The position numbers were made by a program, and so were the translations under genes. The notes beneath the pieces were generated by a model, which was not told the origin of the DNA, ran no database searches, and was given only the letters and a program-made list of their open reading frames with translations. Source: Psychrobacter sp. Pi2-1 (lineage in GTDB: Bacteria > Pseudomonadota > Gammaproteobacteria > Pseudomonadales > Moraxellaceae). Taken from it: a stretch of DNA of 64,000 nt. The stretch spans positions 109,083 to 173,082 of the forward strand of contig NZ_CAJHBO010000003.1 of the NCBI RefSeq assembly GCF_904846645.1, given 5' to 3'. This document shows, one piece after another, positions 9,012 through 17,161 of this stretch (position 1 is its first letter; every line of letters starts with the position of its first letter).

Positions 9012-10124
9012 ATGATTGATGACAACATAGATGACAAACACAAAATAGACAGCCCGCAACTCTATTCACCGAGCTTGGCACCGGCATTATCTGATGGCTA
9101 CATAGAGCCTTCCTTGGTCATGCCCACTGAGCAGATGAGTGACTATCACCAGCCGCTAACCGATGGGTTTGCACGGCGTCTAACCTACTTGCGTCTGTCT
9201 ATTACTGACTTTTGTAACTTTCGCTGTGAGTATTGCCTGCCAAATGGTTATCAAGGTAAGCGCCCTGATGATGAGCTGAGTATCTCTGAAATTGCCACCT
9301 TGGTGCGTGGCTTTGCTCAAGTAGGTACTAAAAAAGTTAGAATTACAGGTGGTGAGCCTTCTATTCGTCGTGATGTTGTCGAAATTATCGAAAAGATTAA
9401 GCAGACTGACGGTATTGAGACAGTTGCGATGACCAGTAACGGCTATAAATTGGGTAAACATATAGCCAGCTGGCAAGCGGCTGGACTTGATCAGCTCAAT
9501 ATTAGTATGGACAGTTTTGATGCCGCTACTTTTCATAAAATGACAGGCTTTGATACCTTGCCGCAGATATTGGCTGACATGGATACGTTGTTAGAAACGA
9601 CTGATATCAAACTGAAAATAAATAGTGTCTTGATGGCGGAGACTGCTTTTGAGAACTTAGTCACGGCGATTGACTATGTCAAAGACAGACAAGTGACATA
9701 TCGCTTTATTGAATTTATGCAGACCAGTGACAATAGCGATTTGTTTTTTGCTCAGCATGCTCAGTCTGATATTATCACTGATTACTTGTTAGAAAATGGC
9801 TGGCAGCCGCACGAGCGCGGTAGTGCCGATGGTCCAGCAGTAGAGTATAGCCACCCTGAGTATGTCGGTCGTATCGGTATGATTGCCCCATATGCGGCGC
9901 ACTTCTGTGATACCTGTAACCGCTTGCGCGTAAGCAGCCAAGGCAAGGTGCATTTGTGTCTGTTTGATCAGGGCAACTATGATATCCGTCCATACTTACA
10001 GCAAGACGATATCCAAGGACTGGTAAACACTTTACATAGCTTTATGCCAATCAAGCCTGAGCATCATCATTTGCATGATTCTAACAGTGGCATCATGCAC
10101 AATCTATCGATAATCGGCGGATAA
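9012..10124 (+). CDS. moaA: GTP 3',8-cyclase MoaA
   Basis: MoaA is a radical-SAM enzyme that converts GTP to 3',8-cyclo-GTP, the first step of molybdopterin synthesis. The radical-SAM cluster motif CNFRCEYC uses Cys68, 72 and 75 of this frame. A second [4Fe-4S] site comes from CDTCNRLRVSS plus the Cys in VHLCLF. The C-terminus ends in Gly-Gly, which MoaA needs for activity. Compared with E. coli MoaA there are about 40 extra N-terminal residues. The internal ATG at 9135 (giving MSDYHQPLTDGFARR) matches the usual N-terminus better and may be the true start. Neither start has a strong Shine-Dalgarno. Confidence 0.95.
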   Translation: MIDDNIDDKHKIDSPQLYSPSLAPALSDGYIEPSLVMPTEQMSDYHQPLTDGFARRLTYLRLSITDFCNFRCEYCLPNGYQGKRPDDELSISEIATLVRGFAQVGTKKVRITGGEPSIRRDVVEIIEKIKQTDGIETVAMTSNGYKLGKHIASWQAAGLDQLNISMDSFDAATFHKMTGFDTLPQILADMDTLLETTDIKLKINSVLMAETAFENLVTAIDYVKDRQVTYRFIEFMQTSDNSDLFFAQHAQSDIITDYLLENGWQPHERGSADGPAVEYSHPEYVGRIGMIAPYAAHFCDTCNRLRVSSQGKVHLCLFDQGNYDIRPYLQQDDIQGLVNTLHSFMPIKPEHHHLHDSNSGIMHNLSIIGG

Positions 10125-10253
10125 AAACCTTTGAGTCTACAATTATGACGCTGATAGAGATTGTCTGCCAGTGCAATCGTTTTTCTACATAACTTTTTTT
10201 GATACAACGGATCTTTAATACAATTATAAAATGACATCTATAAAGGATTATTT

Positions 10254-10784
10254 ATGAGTAAGCCTGCTGCACAATTTACACCGCTTAATATTGCTGTATT
10301 GACCGTTTCTGATAGCCGTACGCTGGCAGAAGATACATCAGGTCAGTACTTAGTAGATAGCTTGACTGAAGCAGGGCATCATTTGGCAGATCGCCAACTA
10401 ATCACCGACGATATTTACCAGATTCGCGCAGTCATCAGTGGTTGGATTGCTAGTCCAGACGTTCATGCGGTTATTACAACTGGCGGCACAGGGTTTTTCA
10501 TCAGAGATAGCATGCCAGAAGCTGTGAGTGTACTGTTTGATAAATCAATCGATGGTTTCGGTGAAATGTTCCGTTTAATCTCAAAAGATGGGATCGGTAT
10601 GTCTACTGTACAATCGCGAGCAGTTGCTGGCATGGCCAATGGTACGGGTATATTTTGTCTACCAGGTTCTTCTGGTGCTTGCCGTACGGGTTGGGAAAAT
10701 ATCTTAAAAGATCAGTTTGACAGTCGTACTCGTCCGTGCAATTTTGTACCGCATTTTTTGGCACAAAACCCCAGCCATGATTGA
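10254..10784 (+). CDS. moaB: Molybdenum cofactor biosynthesis protein MoaB
   Basis: The MoaB/MogA family has the MoCF-binding fold and, as in MogA, adenylylates molybdopterin before metal insertion. Visible features are the N-terminal LTVSDSRT segment, the TTGGTGF loop and RDSMPEAV. The 176-aa length fits MoaB. A clear AAAGGA Shine-Dalgarno lies 7 nt before the ATG. No mogA is seen in this cluster, so MoaB probably does the adenylylation step here (inference). The gene is 18 bp upstream of mobA. Confidence 0.93.
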   Translation: MSKPAAQFTPLNIAVLTVSDSRTLAEDTSGQYLVDSLTEAGHHLADRQLITDDIYQIRAVISGWIASPDVHAVITTGGTGFFIRDSMPEAVSVLFDKSIDGFGEMFRLISKDGIGMSTVQSRAVAGMANGTGIFCLPGSSGACRTGWENILKDQFDSRTRPCNFVPHFLAQNPSHD

Positions 10785-10802
10785 GTTATAAATAATTGAG
10801 CT

Positions 10803-11549
10803 ATGAGTGATATACAGTCAAGTCCGACAGGTAATGGCATAGTGACAGATTGCTCAAATAATCTGGATGTTTTGGCAGGCATGGTTATCTTGGCAGGCGG
10901 TGCATCTAGACGTATGGGAACGGCTAAGGCTATGTTGACGCTACCGTCAGGCGAGCAGCTGTTAGATTATCATGTTCGCCATGCGAGTAAGTTACAGGTT
11001 CCTATATTGGTTGCAGATAACGGTCGCGGCTTTCAGACTGGTTTAGATGTCCATTCAGAAAAACCTAATGCGCCTGTTATTCACATTGCTGATTATGGTG
11101 TTGATATTGACTCTAGTGAGCATGATGAGCAGGTCAAAACGGGCGGTGCTTTGGTCGCTATTGAATCAGCCTTACAAACATTGATCAGCTTGAAAGATAC
11201 AGGCGTATCAAAAAACGTACAAGCATCGTGGTTACTGGTTATTAGCTGTGATAGCTTAATACCAGCAACTGACCTGTGGCAGAAATTGCAATGTGAAATA
11301 AGCCTTACTGCCGATAAAAAAGTAATTTGCTTGAAAGATGACAGTCACCTATATCCATTGTTAGGGCTGTATCAGCTAAGTATCGAGCGTGATTTGAAAA
11401 ACTATATAGATAGCGGACAGCGTAGAGTAATGCAGTTTATTCAGCCATTAGTGCAAGCTGTACCATTTAGCAAAGAGTGGCAAAATTTGACCAACTTTAA
11501 TACGCCTGAAGAGTTTAAACGGGCATGTGCTGCTCTACCAAAAAAATAA
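10803..11549 (+). CDS. mobA: Molybdenum cofactor guanylyltransferase MobA-like
   Basis: MobA joins GMP to Moco to make the MGD cofactor used by DMSO-reductase-family enzymes. The nucleotidyltransferase signature is near residue 30: VILAGGASRRMGTAKAML, with the GG, Arg and Lys of the GTP-binding loop. SCDSLIP is the equivalent of the usual metal-binding CD-P motif. The C-terminus ends with NFNTPEEF, standard for MobA. At 248 aa it is longer than E. coli MobA (about 194), with extra sequence between residues 65 and 125. Context in the Moco operon supports the call. A cytidylyltransferase (MocA-like) role is less likely. Confidence 0.88.
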   Translation: MSDIQSSPTGNGIVTDCSNNLDVLAGMVILAGGASRRMGTAKAMLTLPSGEQLLDYHVRHASKLQVPILVADNGRGFQTGLDVHSEKPNAPVIHIADYGVDIDSSEHDEQVKTGGALVAIESALQTLISLKDTGVSKNVQASWLLVISCDSLIPATDLWQKLQCEISLTADKKVICLKDDSHLYPLLGLYQLSIERDLKNYIDSGQRRVMQFIQPLVQAVPFSKEWQNLTNFNTPEEFKRACAALPKK

Positions 11550-11576
11550 AAATATCAAATAAGAAAGGTTATATAA

Positions 11577-12083
11577 ATGAGTGACAGCGTTCAGATAAAT
11601 CAGCAATCTACTTTATCTCACTTAGACAGTGATGGTGATATTACCATGGTCGATGTCAGTGGTAAGACAGCAACGACGCGAGAAGCCAATGCCACTGGTC
11701 AGGTACGCTTTCCCAGTGAGATTTATGCGCAGATTAAAGCGGCTGATGGTATGACCAAAAAAGGCAGCATCACGCAAACAGCTCATATCGCTGGTATCAT
11801 GGCGGCCAAACGCACTCATGATCTGATACCGCTCTGTCATCCACTACCGCTAGATAAGATAGGCTTAAGCTTTGAATACAACGACGCGCTCAGCAGCCTC
11901 ACGGTCAGTGCGGTAGTCAAGGTCACACATAAGACAGGGGTTGAGATGGAAGCGCTAACAGCGGTCAGCGTTGCCTGCTTAACTATCTATGATATGACCA
12001 AAGCACTATCGCATGATATCGTTATAGATGATATTCATTTGGTCAAAAAGACAGGTGGCAAGTCAGACTATAGTCATGCTTAA
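11577..12083 (+). CDS. moaC: Cyclic pyranopterin monophosphate synthase MoaC
   Basis: MoaC turns the MoaA product, 3',8-cyclo-GTP, into cyclic pyranopterin monophosphate. Family motifs are plain: MVDVSGKTATTREA near the N-terminus, the IPLCHPLPL segment, then KTGVEMEALTAVSVACLTIYD split across the active site, and the KTGGKS C-terminal motif. The length of 168 aa is normal. A good Shine-Dalgarno (GAAAGG) precedes the ATG. It follows mobA by 27 bp, consistent with one transcript. Confidence 0.96.
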   Translation: MSDSVQINQQSTLSHLDSDGDITMVDVSGKTATTREANATGQVRFPSEIYAQIKAADGMTKKGSITQTAHIAGIMAAKRTHDLIPLCHPLPLDKIGLSFEYNDALSSLTVSAVVKVTHKTGVEMEALTAVSVACLTIYDMTKALSHDIVIDDIHLVKKTGGKSDYSHA

Positions 12084-12176
12084 AGTGACAATATTGCAAA
12101 GTGCGTCATCAATTAATTAATCAATAACAATGTGCTAAGTGTCAAGCAAGGAAGCTTGCGCAAGAGGGAGAGGTTT

Positions 12177-12458
12177 ATGAGTGCTATCGATATGACAACT
12201 AATATCGAATCAACGATGAATATTAATGTCATGTATTTTGCCAGTTTGGCTGACGAGGCTAAATGTCAGCAAGAGACAGTAAACGTACAGCAGGATACGT
12301 CATTGACTGAACTATACGAACAACTTAGTCAAAAGCATCGCTTTAGCCGTCCGCAGTCAGAGCTACGCGTTGCAGTAAATGACTACTTTGCTAAATGGAC
12401 TGACCAGATAAATGATGGTGATAGCGTGGTGTTCATTACGCCAGTCGCTGGTGGTTAG
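12177..12458 (+). CDS. moaD: Molybdopterin synthase sulfur carrier subunit MoaD
   Basis: MoaD is the ubiquitin-like small subunit whose C-terminal thiocarboxylate supplies sulfur to the dithiolene. The protein ends VFITPVAGG, the required Gly-Gly tail. Start 12177 is chosen over an upstream in-frame ATG at 12132 because a strong purine-rich Shine-Dalgarno (GAGGGAGAGG) lies just before it. The result is 93 aa, slightly longer than E. coli MoaD (81), with about a dozen extra N-terminal residues before the first strand. It precedes moaE, its partner subunit. Confidence 0.92.
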   Translation: MSAIDMTTNIESTMNINVMYFASLADEAKCQQETVNVQQDTSLTELYEQLSQKHRFSRPQSELRVAVNDYFAKWTDQINDGDSVVFITPVAGG

Positions 12459-12535
12459 ACAAGCATTTACTAGTGTCCATTTTATCAGTGGCTATTCAGT
12501 GGTTACAAAGAAAAAATAATAAATAGAGAAGAAAA

Positions 12536-13027
12536 ATGACCGACAACGTCCACGATCATTCAATGAGTATCAAACGTAGTGCTGACGAGGCTTACCTTAT
12601 CGCTGAGCGTGATGGTTTTGCGCTACTAGATATTGCTATAGATGAAGATAGACTAAAAAGTACGCTAGATAATGACAGCTGCGGTGCGTTTGTTTGTTTT
12701 GAAGGGCGAGTGCGTAATCATAATAACGCTACGAGCGTTGATCGCCTTACCTATTATGGTTATGAAGATTTGGCCATCAATCAAGGTCGCGCCATTATAG
12801 AAGAAGCCAAAAAGCGTTTTGAAATTACGCATGCTATTGCGATACATCGTATCGGTGCGTTAGAGATTGGTGATGTGGCTGTGTGGGTTGGGGTAGTGTC
12901 AGCGCACCGTTATCCAGCATTTGATGCGTGTCGCTGGATATTAGATACCATCAAAGCAGACATTCCTGTGTGGAAGCAAGAATACTACGAAGACGCCTCG
13001 TCTAAATGGCTCAGTAATAATGGTTAA
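12536..13027 (+). CDS. moaE: Molybdopterin synthase catalytic subunit MoaE
   Basis: MoaE binds MoaD and transfers two sulfurs onto cyclic pyranopterin monophosphate. Recognised motifs are CGAFVCFEGRVRNHN, HRIGALEIGDVAVWVGV, the substrate-site segment SAHRYPAFDACRWI, and a Lys-rich IPVWKQEYY near the C-terminus. The 163-aa length is typical. Its last 8 bases overlap the start of modA, so the two are probably translationally coupled. Confidence 0.95.
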   Translation: MTDNVHDHSMSIKRSADEAYLIAERDGFALLDIAIDEDRLKSTLDNDSCGAFVCFEGRVRNHNNATSVDRLTYYGYEDLAINQGRAIIEEAKKRFEITHAIAIHRIGALEIGDVAVWVGVVSAHRYPAFDACRWILDTIKADIPVWKQEYYEDASSKWLSNNG

Positions 13028-13889
13028 GTCATTAGTTACTGTCTGTGTATCTGCTTGTCTGCTATTGTCACTAAGTGCTTGTACGCAAGACAAAGACGCT
13101 AATACGACGCTTACTGATACTACTGAGCAATCTCATACATTGCGTATTGCTGCGGCTGCTAACTTATCTGATGTACTCCCTCATATCATTGATAGCTATC
13201 AGGCTGATAATAGCTCATCTGCCCAAAATATTTCAGGTATCTCAGATATTGAAGTTACTTATGCCTCTTCTGGCAAGTTATATGCGCAAATCAAAGCAGG
13301 GGCACCGTATGATATATTCTTGTCTGCCAATCAAGATTTCCCTGCTAAATTGGCTGATGAAAATTCAGCTAGTGTTATTAACGAAGATAATAAACTAACT
13401 AAGCCTTTTACGTATACTAGAGGTCAATTAGCGCTCTATAGTGTCACCAAACCTTTAAACGATTTTACGCCAACATCGCTGGATGATGTGTTTACCAGTG
13501 CTGACTTTACTCAGGACACCAAGGTAGCTATCGCTAACTCTGAGCTTGCTCCTTATGGTGCCTCTGCAAAAGCCTATCTGCAATCACAAAATATGTACGG
13601 TAAGTTAAATGCTCAAAAAAGTTTGATACAGTCAGAGAATATCGGTCAGGCATTTCAATATGCGCATACGGGTAGTGTGGACTATGGTTTTGTAGCACAG
13701 TCTCAGCTTGTTGCGATTAAAGCCAAGCCTGAGCAGTTTATTGCTTTGCTGCCAGCGTCTTATCCAGCTATCTTACAAGATGGCATAATTATCAATAACA
13801 CCGCCCCAGCAGCAAAATTCACCGATTACCTGCGCTCAAAAGCAGGGCAGCAGCACTTCTTACAAGCAGGCTATCTGGCCGTCCAGTAA
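13020..13889 (+). CDS. modA: Molybdate ABC transporter substrate-binding lipoprotein ModA
   Basis: ModA captures molybdate (or tungstate) in the periplasm. The N-terminus is a lipoprotein signal with lipobox LSAC (Cys about residue 21), so it is probably anchored rather than free. The mature part begins LRIAAAANLSDVLP, the usual ModA start with an oxyanion-binding Ser. VTYASSGKLYAQIKAGAPYDIFLSA and the later PYGASAKAYL and GSVDYGFVAQSQL segments are classic for the family. An acidic linker holds several Asp/Thr residues. It overlaps moaE by 8 bp and is 46 bp from modB. Confidence 0.95.
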   Translation: MVKSLVTVCVSACLLLSLSACTQDKDANTTLTDTTEQSHTLRIAAAANLSDVLPHIIDSYQADNSSSAQNISGISDIEVTYASSGKLYAQIKAGAPYDIFLSANQDFPAKLADENSASVINEDNKLTKPFTYTRGQLALYSVTKPLNDFTPTSLDDVFTSADFTQDTKVAIANSELAPYGASAKAYLQSQNMYGKLNAQKSLIQSENIGQAFQYAHTGSVDYGFVAQSQLVAIKAKPEQFIALLPASYPAILQDGIIINNTAPAAKFTDYLRSKAGQQHFLQAGYLAVQ

Positions 13890-13935
13890 TACGTTAGACT
13901 AAACCCTCTCATCATAGAACGAGCAGTGACATTAT

Positions 13936-14637
13936 ATGATCGACCAGTCTCTTATGTCAGACATGCTCAGTCCATTTTGGGTGAGCATCAAGCTCGCTTG
14001 CGTAACTACCTTATGCTTATTGCTATTTGCAACGCCTATCGCTTACTGGTTGGCTAAGCCGAGCCGTATAAAAGCAATAGGACGTCTTAAGGTACTGCTC
14101 ATGGGCATCATTGCGATGCCTCTGGTACTACCACCTACCGTGATTGGATTTTATCTACTGTTACTGCTCAGTCCTAGTGTGGGTATCGGTAAATGGTTGA
14201 ACGAACATAATATTAGCCCGCTGATTTTTACCTTTAAAGGTCTGGTCATTGGTTCCATTATTTACTCGTTACCTTTTTATATACAGCCTGTCTATGCACA
14301 GTTTTTGCGTATTCCGCAAAGTGTCACGGAAGTCGCTCATCTTTTAGAACCAAGTCGTATGCGGCGTTTTATGAAAGTGGCTTTACCGCAAGCGCGGGTA
14401 GGTATTATTTTGGGTAGTTTGGTAAGCTTTGCTCATACCATTGGAGAGTTTGGGGTTGTACTGATGATAGGCGGCAGCATCTCAGGCGAAACTAAAGTAG
14501 TATCGATTGCTATATATGAGCAGGTAGAAGCGCTCAACTATGAGGCGGCGCATATGATGTCTGGTATTCTGATTATTATGGGTGTAGTGATGGTAGCGTT
14601 GATTGCTAGCGTAAGCCGAATAAGTCAGCGTCCATAG
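13936..14637 (+). CDS. modB: Molybdate ABC transporter permease ModB
   Basis: ModB is the inner-membrane channel of the molybdate importer. The 233 aa contain about five or six hydrophobic segments. The EAA loop that contacts the ATPase is EVAHLLEPSRMRRFMKVALPQ split by family variation, followed by HTIGEFGVVLMIGG, which is diagnostic for ModB. No modC ATPase follows: the next 157 bp hold no coding frame and then the tRNA genes begin. The transporter must therefore take its ATPase from elsewhere, or modC is outside this window. Confidence 0.95.
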   Translation: MIDQSLMSDMLSPFWVSIKLACVTTLCLLLFATPIAYWLAKPSRIKAIGRLKVLLMGIIAMPLVLPPTVIGFYLLLLLSPSVGIGKWLNEHNISPLIFTFKGLVIGSIIYSLPFYIQPVYAQFLRIPQSVTEVAHLLEPSRMRRFMKVALPQARVGIILGSLVSFAHTIGEFGVVLMIGGSISGETKVVSIAIYEQVEALNYEAAHMMSGILIIMGVVMVALIASVSRISQRP

Positions 14638-14720
14638 CACTGAAATATTTGTATGCGAGTTAAGACGTGTTAGATAGCGCAGTAGCTATATAAACAATGT
14701 CCAAGCAGAATATACAGACA

Positions 14721-14752
14721 CAAAAAAACCTCAAACAATCTAATGCTTGAGG
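14721..14752 (-). terminator. Terminator of the tRNA-Val/tRNA-Asp transcript
   Basis: On the minus strand a CCTCAA/TTGAGG stem is followed by a T7 run. It lies just downstream of tRNA-Asp and ends that operon. Confidence 0.85.
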
Positions 14753-14794
14753 CGAAACTTGCTTAAACTCAAAGGTTTAAATTCGTTTTAAATA

Positions 14795-14871
14795 TGGCGC
14801 AGCGGACGGGACTCGAACCCGCGACCCCCGGCGTGACAGGCCGGTATTCTAACCAACTGAACTACCGCTGC
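14795..14871 (-). tRNA. tRNA-Asp (anticodon GTC)
   Basis: The reverse complement folds as a 77-nt tRNA with the CCA end encoded. Acceptor GCAGCGG pairs with CCGCTGC. The D-arm has GTTCAGTTGGTT. The anticodon loop is CTGTCAC with GTC, and the T-arm is GGGTTCGAGTCCC. It lies downstream of tRNA-Val in the same transcript. Confidence 0.97.
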
Positions 14872-14908
14872 TTAGGTCTCTTAGCTTGTTTAGCCACTTG
14901 CTAAGAAG

Positions 14909-14984
14909 TGGTGGGTGATGACGGATTCGAACCGCCGACATTCTGCGTGTAAGGCAGACGCTCTACCAACTGAGCTAATCACCC
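14909..14984 (-). tRNA. tRNA-Val (anticodon TAC)
   Basis: The reverse complement gives a 76-nt tRNA with encoded CCA. Acceptor GGGTGAT pairs with ATCACCC. The D-arm is AGCTCAGTTGGTAGAGC. The anticodon stem TCTGC/GCAGA carries loop CTTACAC with TAC, and the T-arm has GGTTCGAATCC. It is first in the tRNA-Val/tRNA-Asp unit. Confidence 0.97.
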
Positions 14985-15204
14985 TGAGCGAGGAGCAAAC
15001 GAAGCACTGCTTCGTCCGAGCGCAAGAGAATTTACATTTTCGTAAATTCTAGAAGCTCAGTACCCAATATAAGGTATAACTTCTACTACAAGAGAAATTC
15101 TTTAAATAGAATTTCTGTATTGCTTCATTAACATTAGCTGTCACACTCAATGTTAACTTAATCAGCTGGGCTTATCTAAGTAAGTCCCCTTGCTGTGGGT
15201 GTGT
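14985..15204 (-). other. Hairpin-rich leader of the tRNA operon
   Basis: About 210 nt lie between the promoter and the 5' end of tRNA-Val. They hold four perfect inverted repeats: ACGAAGCA/TGCTTCGT around one base (14999-15015), AGAATTTAC/GTAAATTCT (15027-15050), AGAAATTCT/AGAATTTCT (15093-15116) and TTAACATT/AATGTTAA (15128-15156). No protein-coding frame or further tRNA is visible. They may be RNA processing signals or a stable leader RNA. Confidence 0.55.
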
Positions 15205-15232
15205 ATTATATAGATTTACAGTTGGGTGTCAA
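15205..15232 (-). promoter_or_regulatory. Sigma-70 promoter of the tRNA-Val/Asp operon
   Basis: On the minus strand a perfect TTGACA (15227-15232) and a perfect TATAAT (15205-15210) are separated by 16 bp. It drives transcription towards the tRNA genes, with a start expected near 15198. Confidence 0.8.
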
Positions 15233-15407
15233 ATATTATTTTAATATTTTTAGAAAATAATTATAAATCGGACTTGTAATCTATCAGAAACAGCACTCAA
15301 AGCTATGTATTATATAGCATTTCTAAAAATACACTTATTATCATTATTTGTTGTTTAGAGGTGAAAAGCTACTATACTATGGATGCTTTATTCGTTGAAA
15401 ACGGTTG

Positions 15408-17045
15408 ATGGAGGCCAATATAAACACTTTTACTATTAAAGATACTTTTACTAGCTGGACCTGGGGAGACTTAGCGGGTCTAGGTCTGGTGCTGCATATT
15501 GTACTTATGATAGTAATGACGCTGCGAGTGGTTTCTGTGCAGCGCAATATTGGTGTGTCTATTGCTTGGGTTGCGGTGCTTTATACGTTACCAGTATTTG
15601 GTTTTGTGGCTTACATTCTGCTCGGTGAGCCGATGATTGGACGGCGCTATCGTGAACGCGTGGATCAAGCCAGCATCTTGATGAACGATATGGCAAGGCG
15701 TGAGCATCTGATTTTTGATAAAGGGCAGGACTTATTACCAGCCAACTACCGCGGTGTTAGCCAAATAGGAACGCGCTGGACAGGGTTTGGTGTATTTCCC
15801 AATCATCAAATGCAGCTGTTGACCGATCCTGCTTCTATCTTTCAGCGTTTGATTGAAGATATTCATGCCGCCCAGCGTATAGTTCTCATGGAGTTTTATA
15901 TTGTCTATCCAAAAGGACAGGTGCTAGAAGTCATAGAGGCGCTGTCTGTAGCGGCTCAGCGCGGCGTAGAGTGTCATATATTGGCTGATAGTGTGGGCAG
16001 CTTTAGCTTTATTAATAGCAGTGTGCACCGTAAATTAGAAAAAGCAGGCGTTTATGTCCATCAGTCATTGCCAGTGGGGTTATTTAAGACACTATTCAAA
16101 CGCTCTGATTTGCGCAATCATCGTAAAATGGTGGTTATCGATGAACATATCGGCTATATCGGCAGCTTCAACTTGGTTGATCCAAGGTTTTTTAAGCAAA
16201 ATAAAAACGTTGGTCAATGGATTGATGTGGCACTACGAACGACTAGCCAGCACTCGATTAGTATTAATACAGCGATGGCTAAGGTGATTGTTACCGATAT
16301 CGGTGCTGAAAGTAATGACAATCTTGCTGAACTGCATCAACGGGTTAATAACTACACTCGTAAGTTATATGTGATGCATCCGACCATCAATGATTTAAAT
16401 AGCCGAGTGAAGGTGTTGGCGGATACGGTTGATGATCATGAGCAGCCAGATGTAGGTGCCACTTCGATTGTCGTACCAAAGATGCCTGTCGTGGACAAAG
16501 TCTTGGCGCAGCTAATACCTTCAGCACCGCAGCTAACGGCTCATGTGATTTACAATACGTTAGTTACCGTGATTCATCGTGCCAATAAGCGCATCCGTAT
16601 TACCACGCCTTATTTTGTCCCTGATGAATCCCTATCAGGCGCGCTGACGATAGCAGCTAAGCGCGGCGTTGATGTGACGATTATCGTTCCTGAAAAGGTT
16701 GATTCATTTCTGGTACAACATGCTTCTCAAGCTTATTATCAAGAGTTGTTGGATGCTGGGGTAGTGATTGCCTTGTTTAGAGGTGGTTTGCTACACGCAA
16801 AAACAGTGGTTATCGATGATGATTACTGTTTATTTGGCACCGTCAATATTGATATGCGCAGCTTTTACTTAAATATGGAAGTCAGTTTGGCGATTTATAC
16901 GCCAGAAATGGTTGCCCAAGTAGCGGACTGTCAGGAAGTCTATTTAGAAAACTGCCGAATCCTAGATAGTGATGAGTGGCAACAGCGTCATGGATCAAAA
17001 CGCTTGTTTGACAATGTCGTGCGCTTGTTCAGTCCTTTATTGTAG
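15408..17045 (+). CDS. cls: Cardiolipin synthase
   Basis: This phospholipase-D-superfamily enzyme of the inner membrane joins two phosphatidylglycerols into cardiolipin. Two N-terminal membrane helices (about 20-42 and 52-72) form a PLDc_N segment ending LGEPMIGRRYRER. Two HKD catalytic motifs follow: HRKMVVID with GSFNLVD, and HAKTVVIDDD with GTVNIDMRS. The length of 545 aa is longer than E. coli ClsA (486), and the extra falls between the two HKD halves (about residues 290-370). Start 15408 is the ATG right after an in-frame TTG. Its Shine-Dalgarno is poor. Confidence 0.93.
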   Translation: MEANINTFTIKDTFTSWTWGDLAGLGLVLHIVLMIVMTLRVVSVQRNIGVSIAWVAVLYTLPVFGFVAYILLGEPMIGRRYRERVDQASILMNDMARREHLIFDKGQDLLPANYRGVSQIGTRWTGFGVFPNHQMQLLTDPASIFQRLIEDIHAAQRIVLMEFYIVYPKGQVLEVIEALSVAAQRGVECHILADSVGSFSFINSSVHRKLEKAGVYVHQSLPVGLFKTLFKRSDLRNHRKMVVIDEHIGYIGSFNLVDPRFFKQNKNVGQWIDVALRTTSQHSISINTAMAKVIVTDIGAESNDNLAELHQRVNNYTRKLYVMHPTINDLNSRVKVLADTVDDHEQPDVGATSIVVPKMPVVDKVLAQLIPSAPQLTAHVIYNTLVTVIHRANKRIRITTPYFVPDESLSGALTIAAKRGVDVTIIVPEKVDSFLVQHASQAYYQELLDAGVVIALFRGGLLHAKTVVIDDDYCLFGTVNIDMRSFYLNMEVSLAIYTPEMVAQVADCQEVYLENCRILDSDEWQQRHGSKRLFDNVVRLFSPLL

Positions 17046-17161
17046 CACTCGGATTTTTAAGGTAAGGTAATCTACCAGTACCGTTCTATTATTTTAGTAG
17101 TAGCACTTTTATAGCCTATGCTTTTTTGGTTTATCTATCTGCAAAGAGGTCACGTCCGTCT

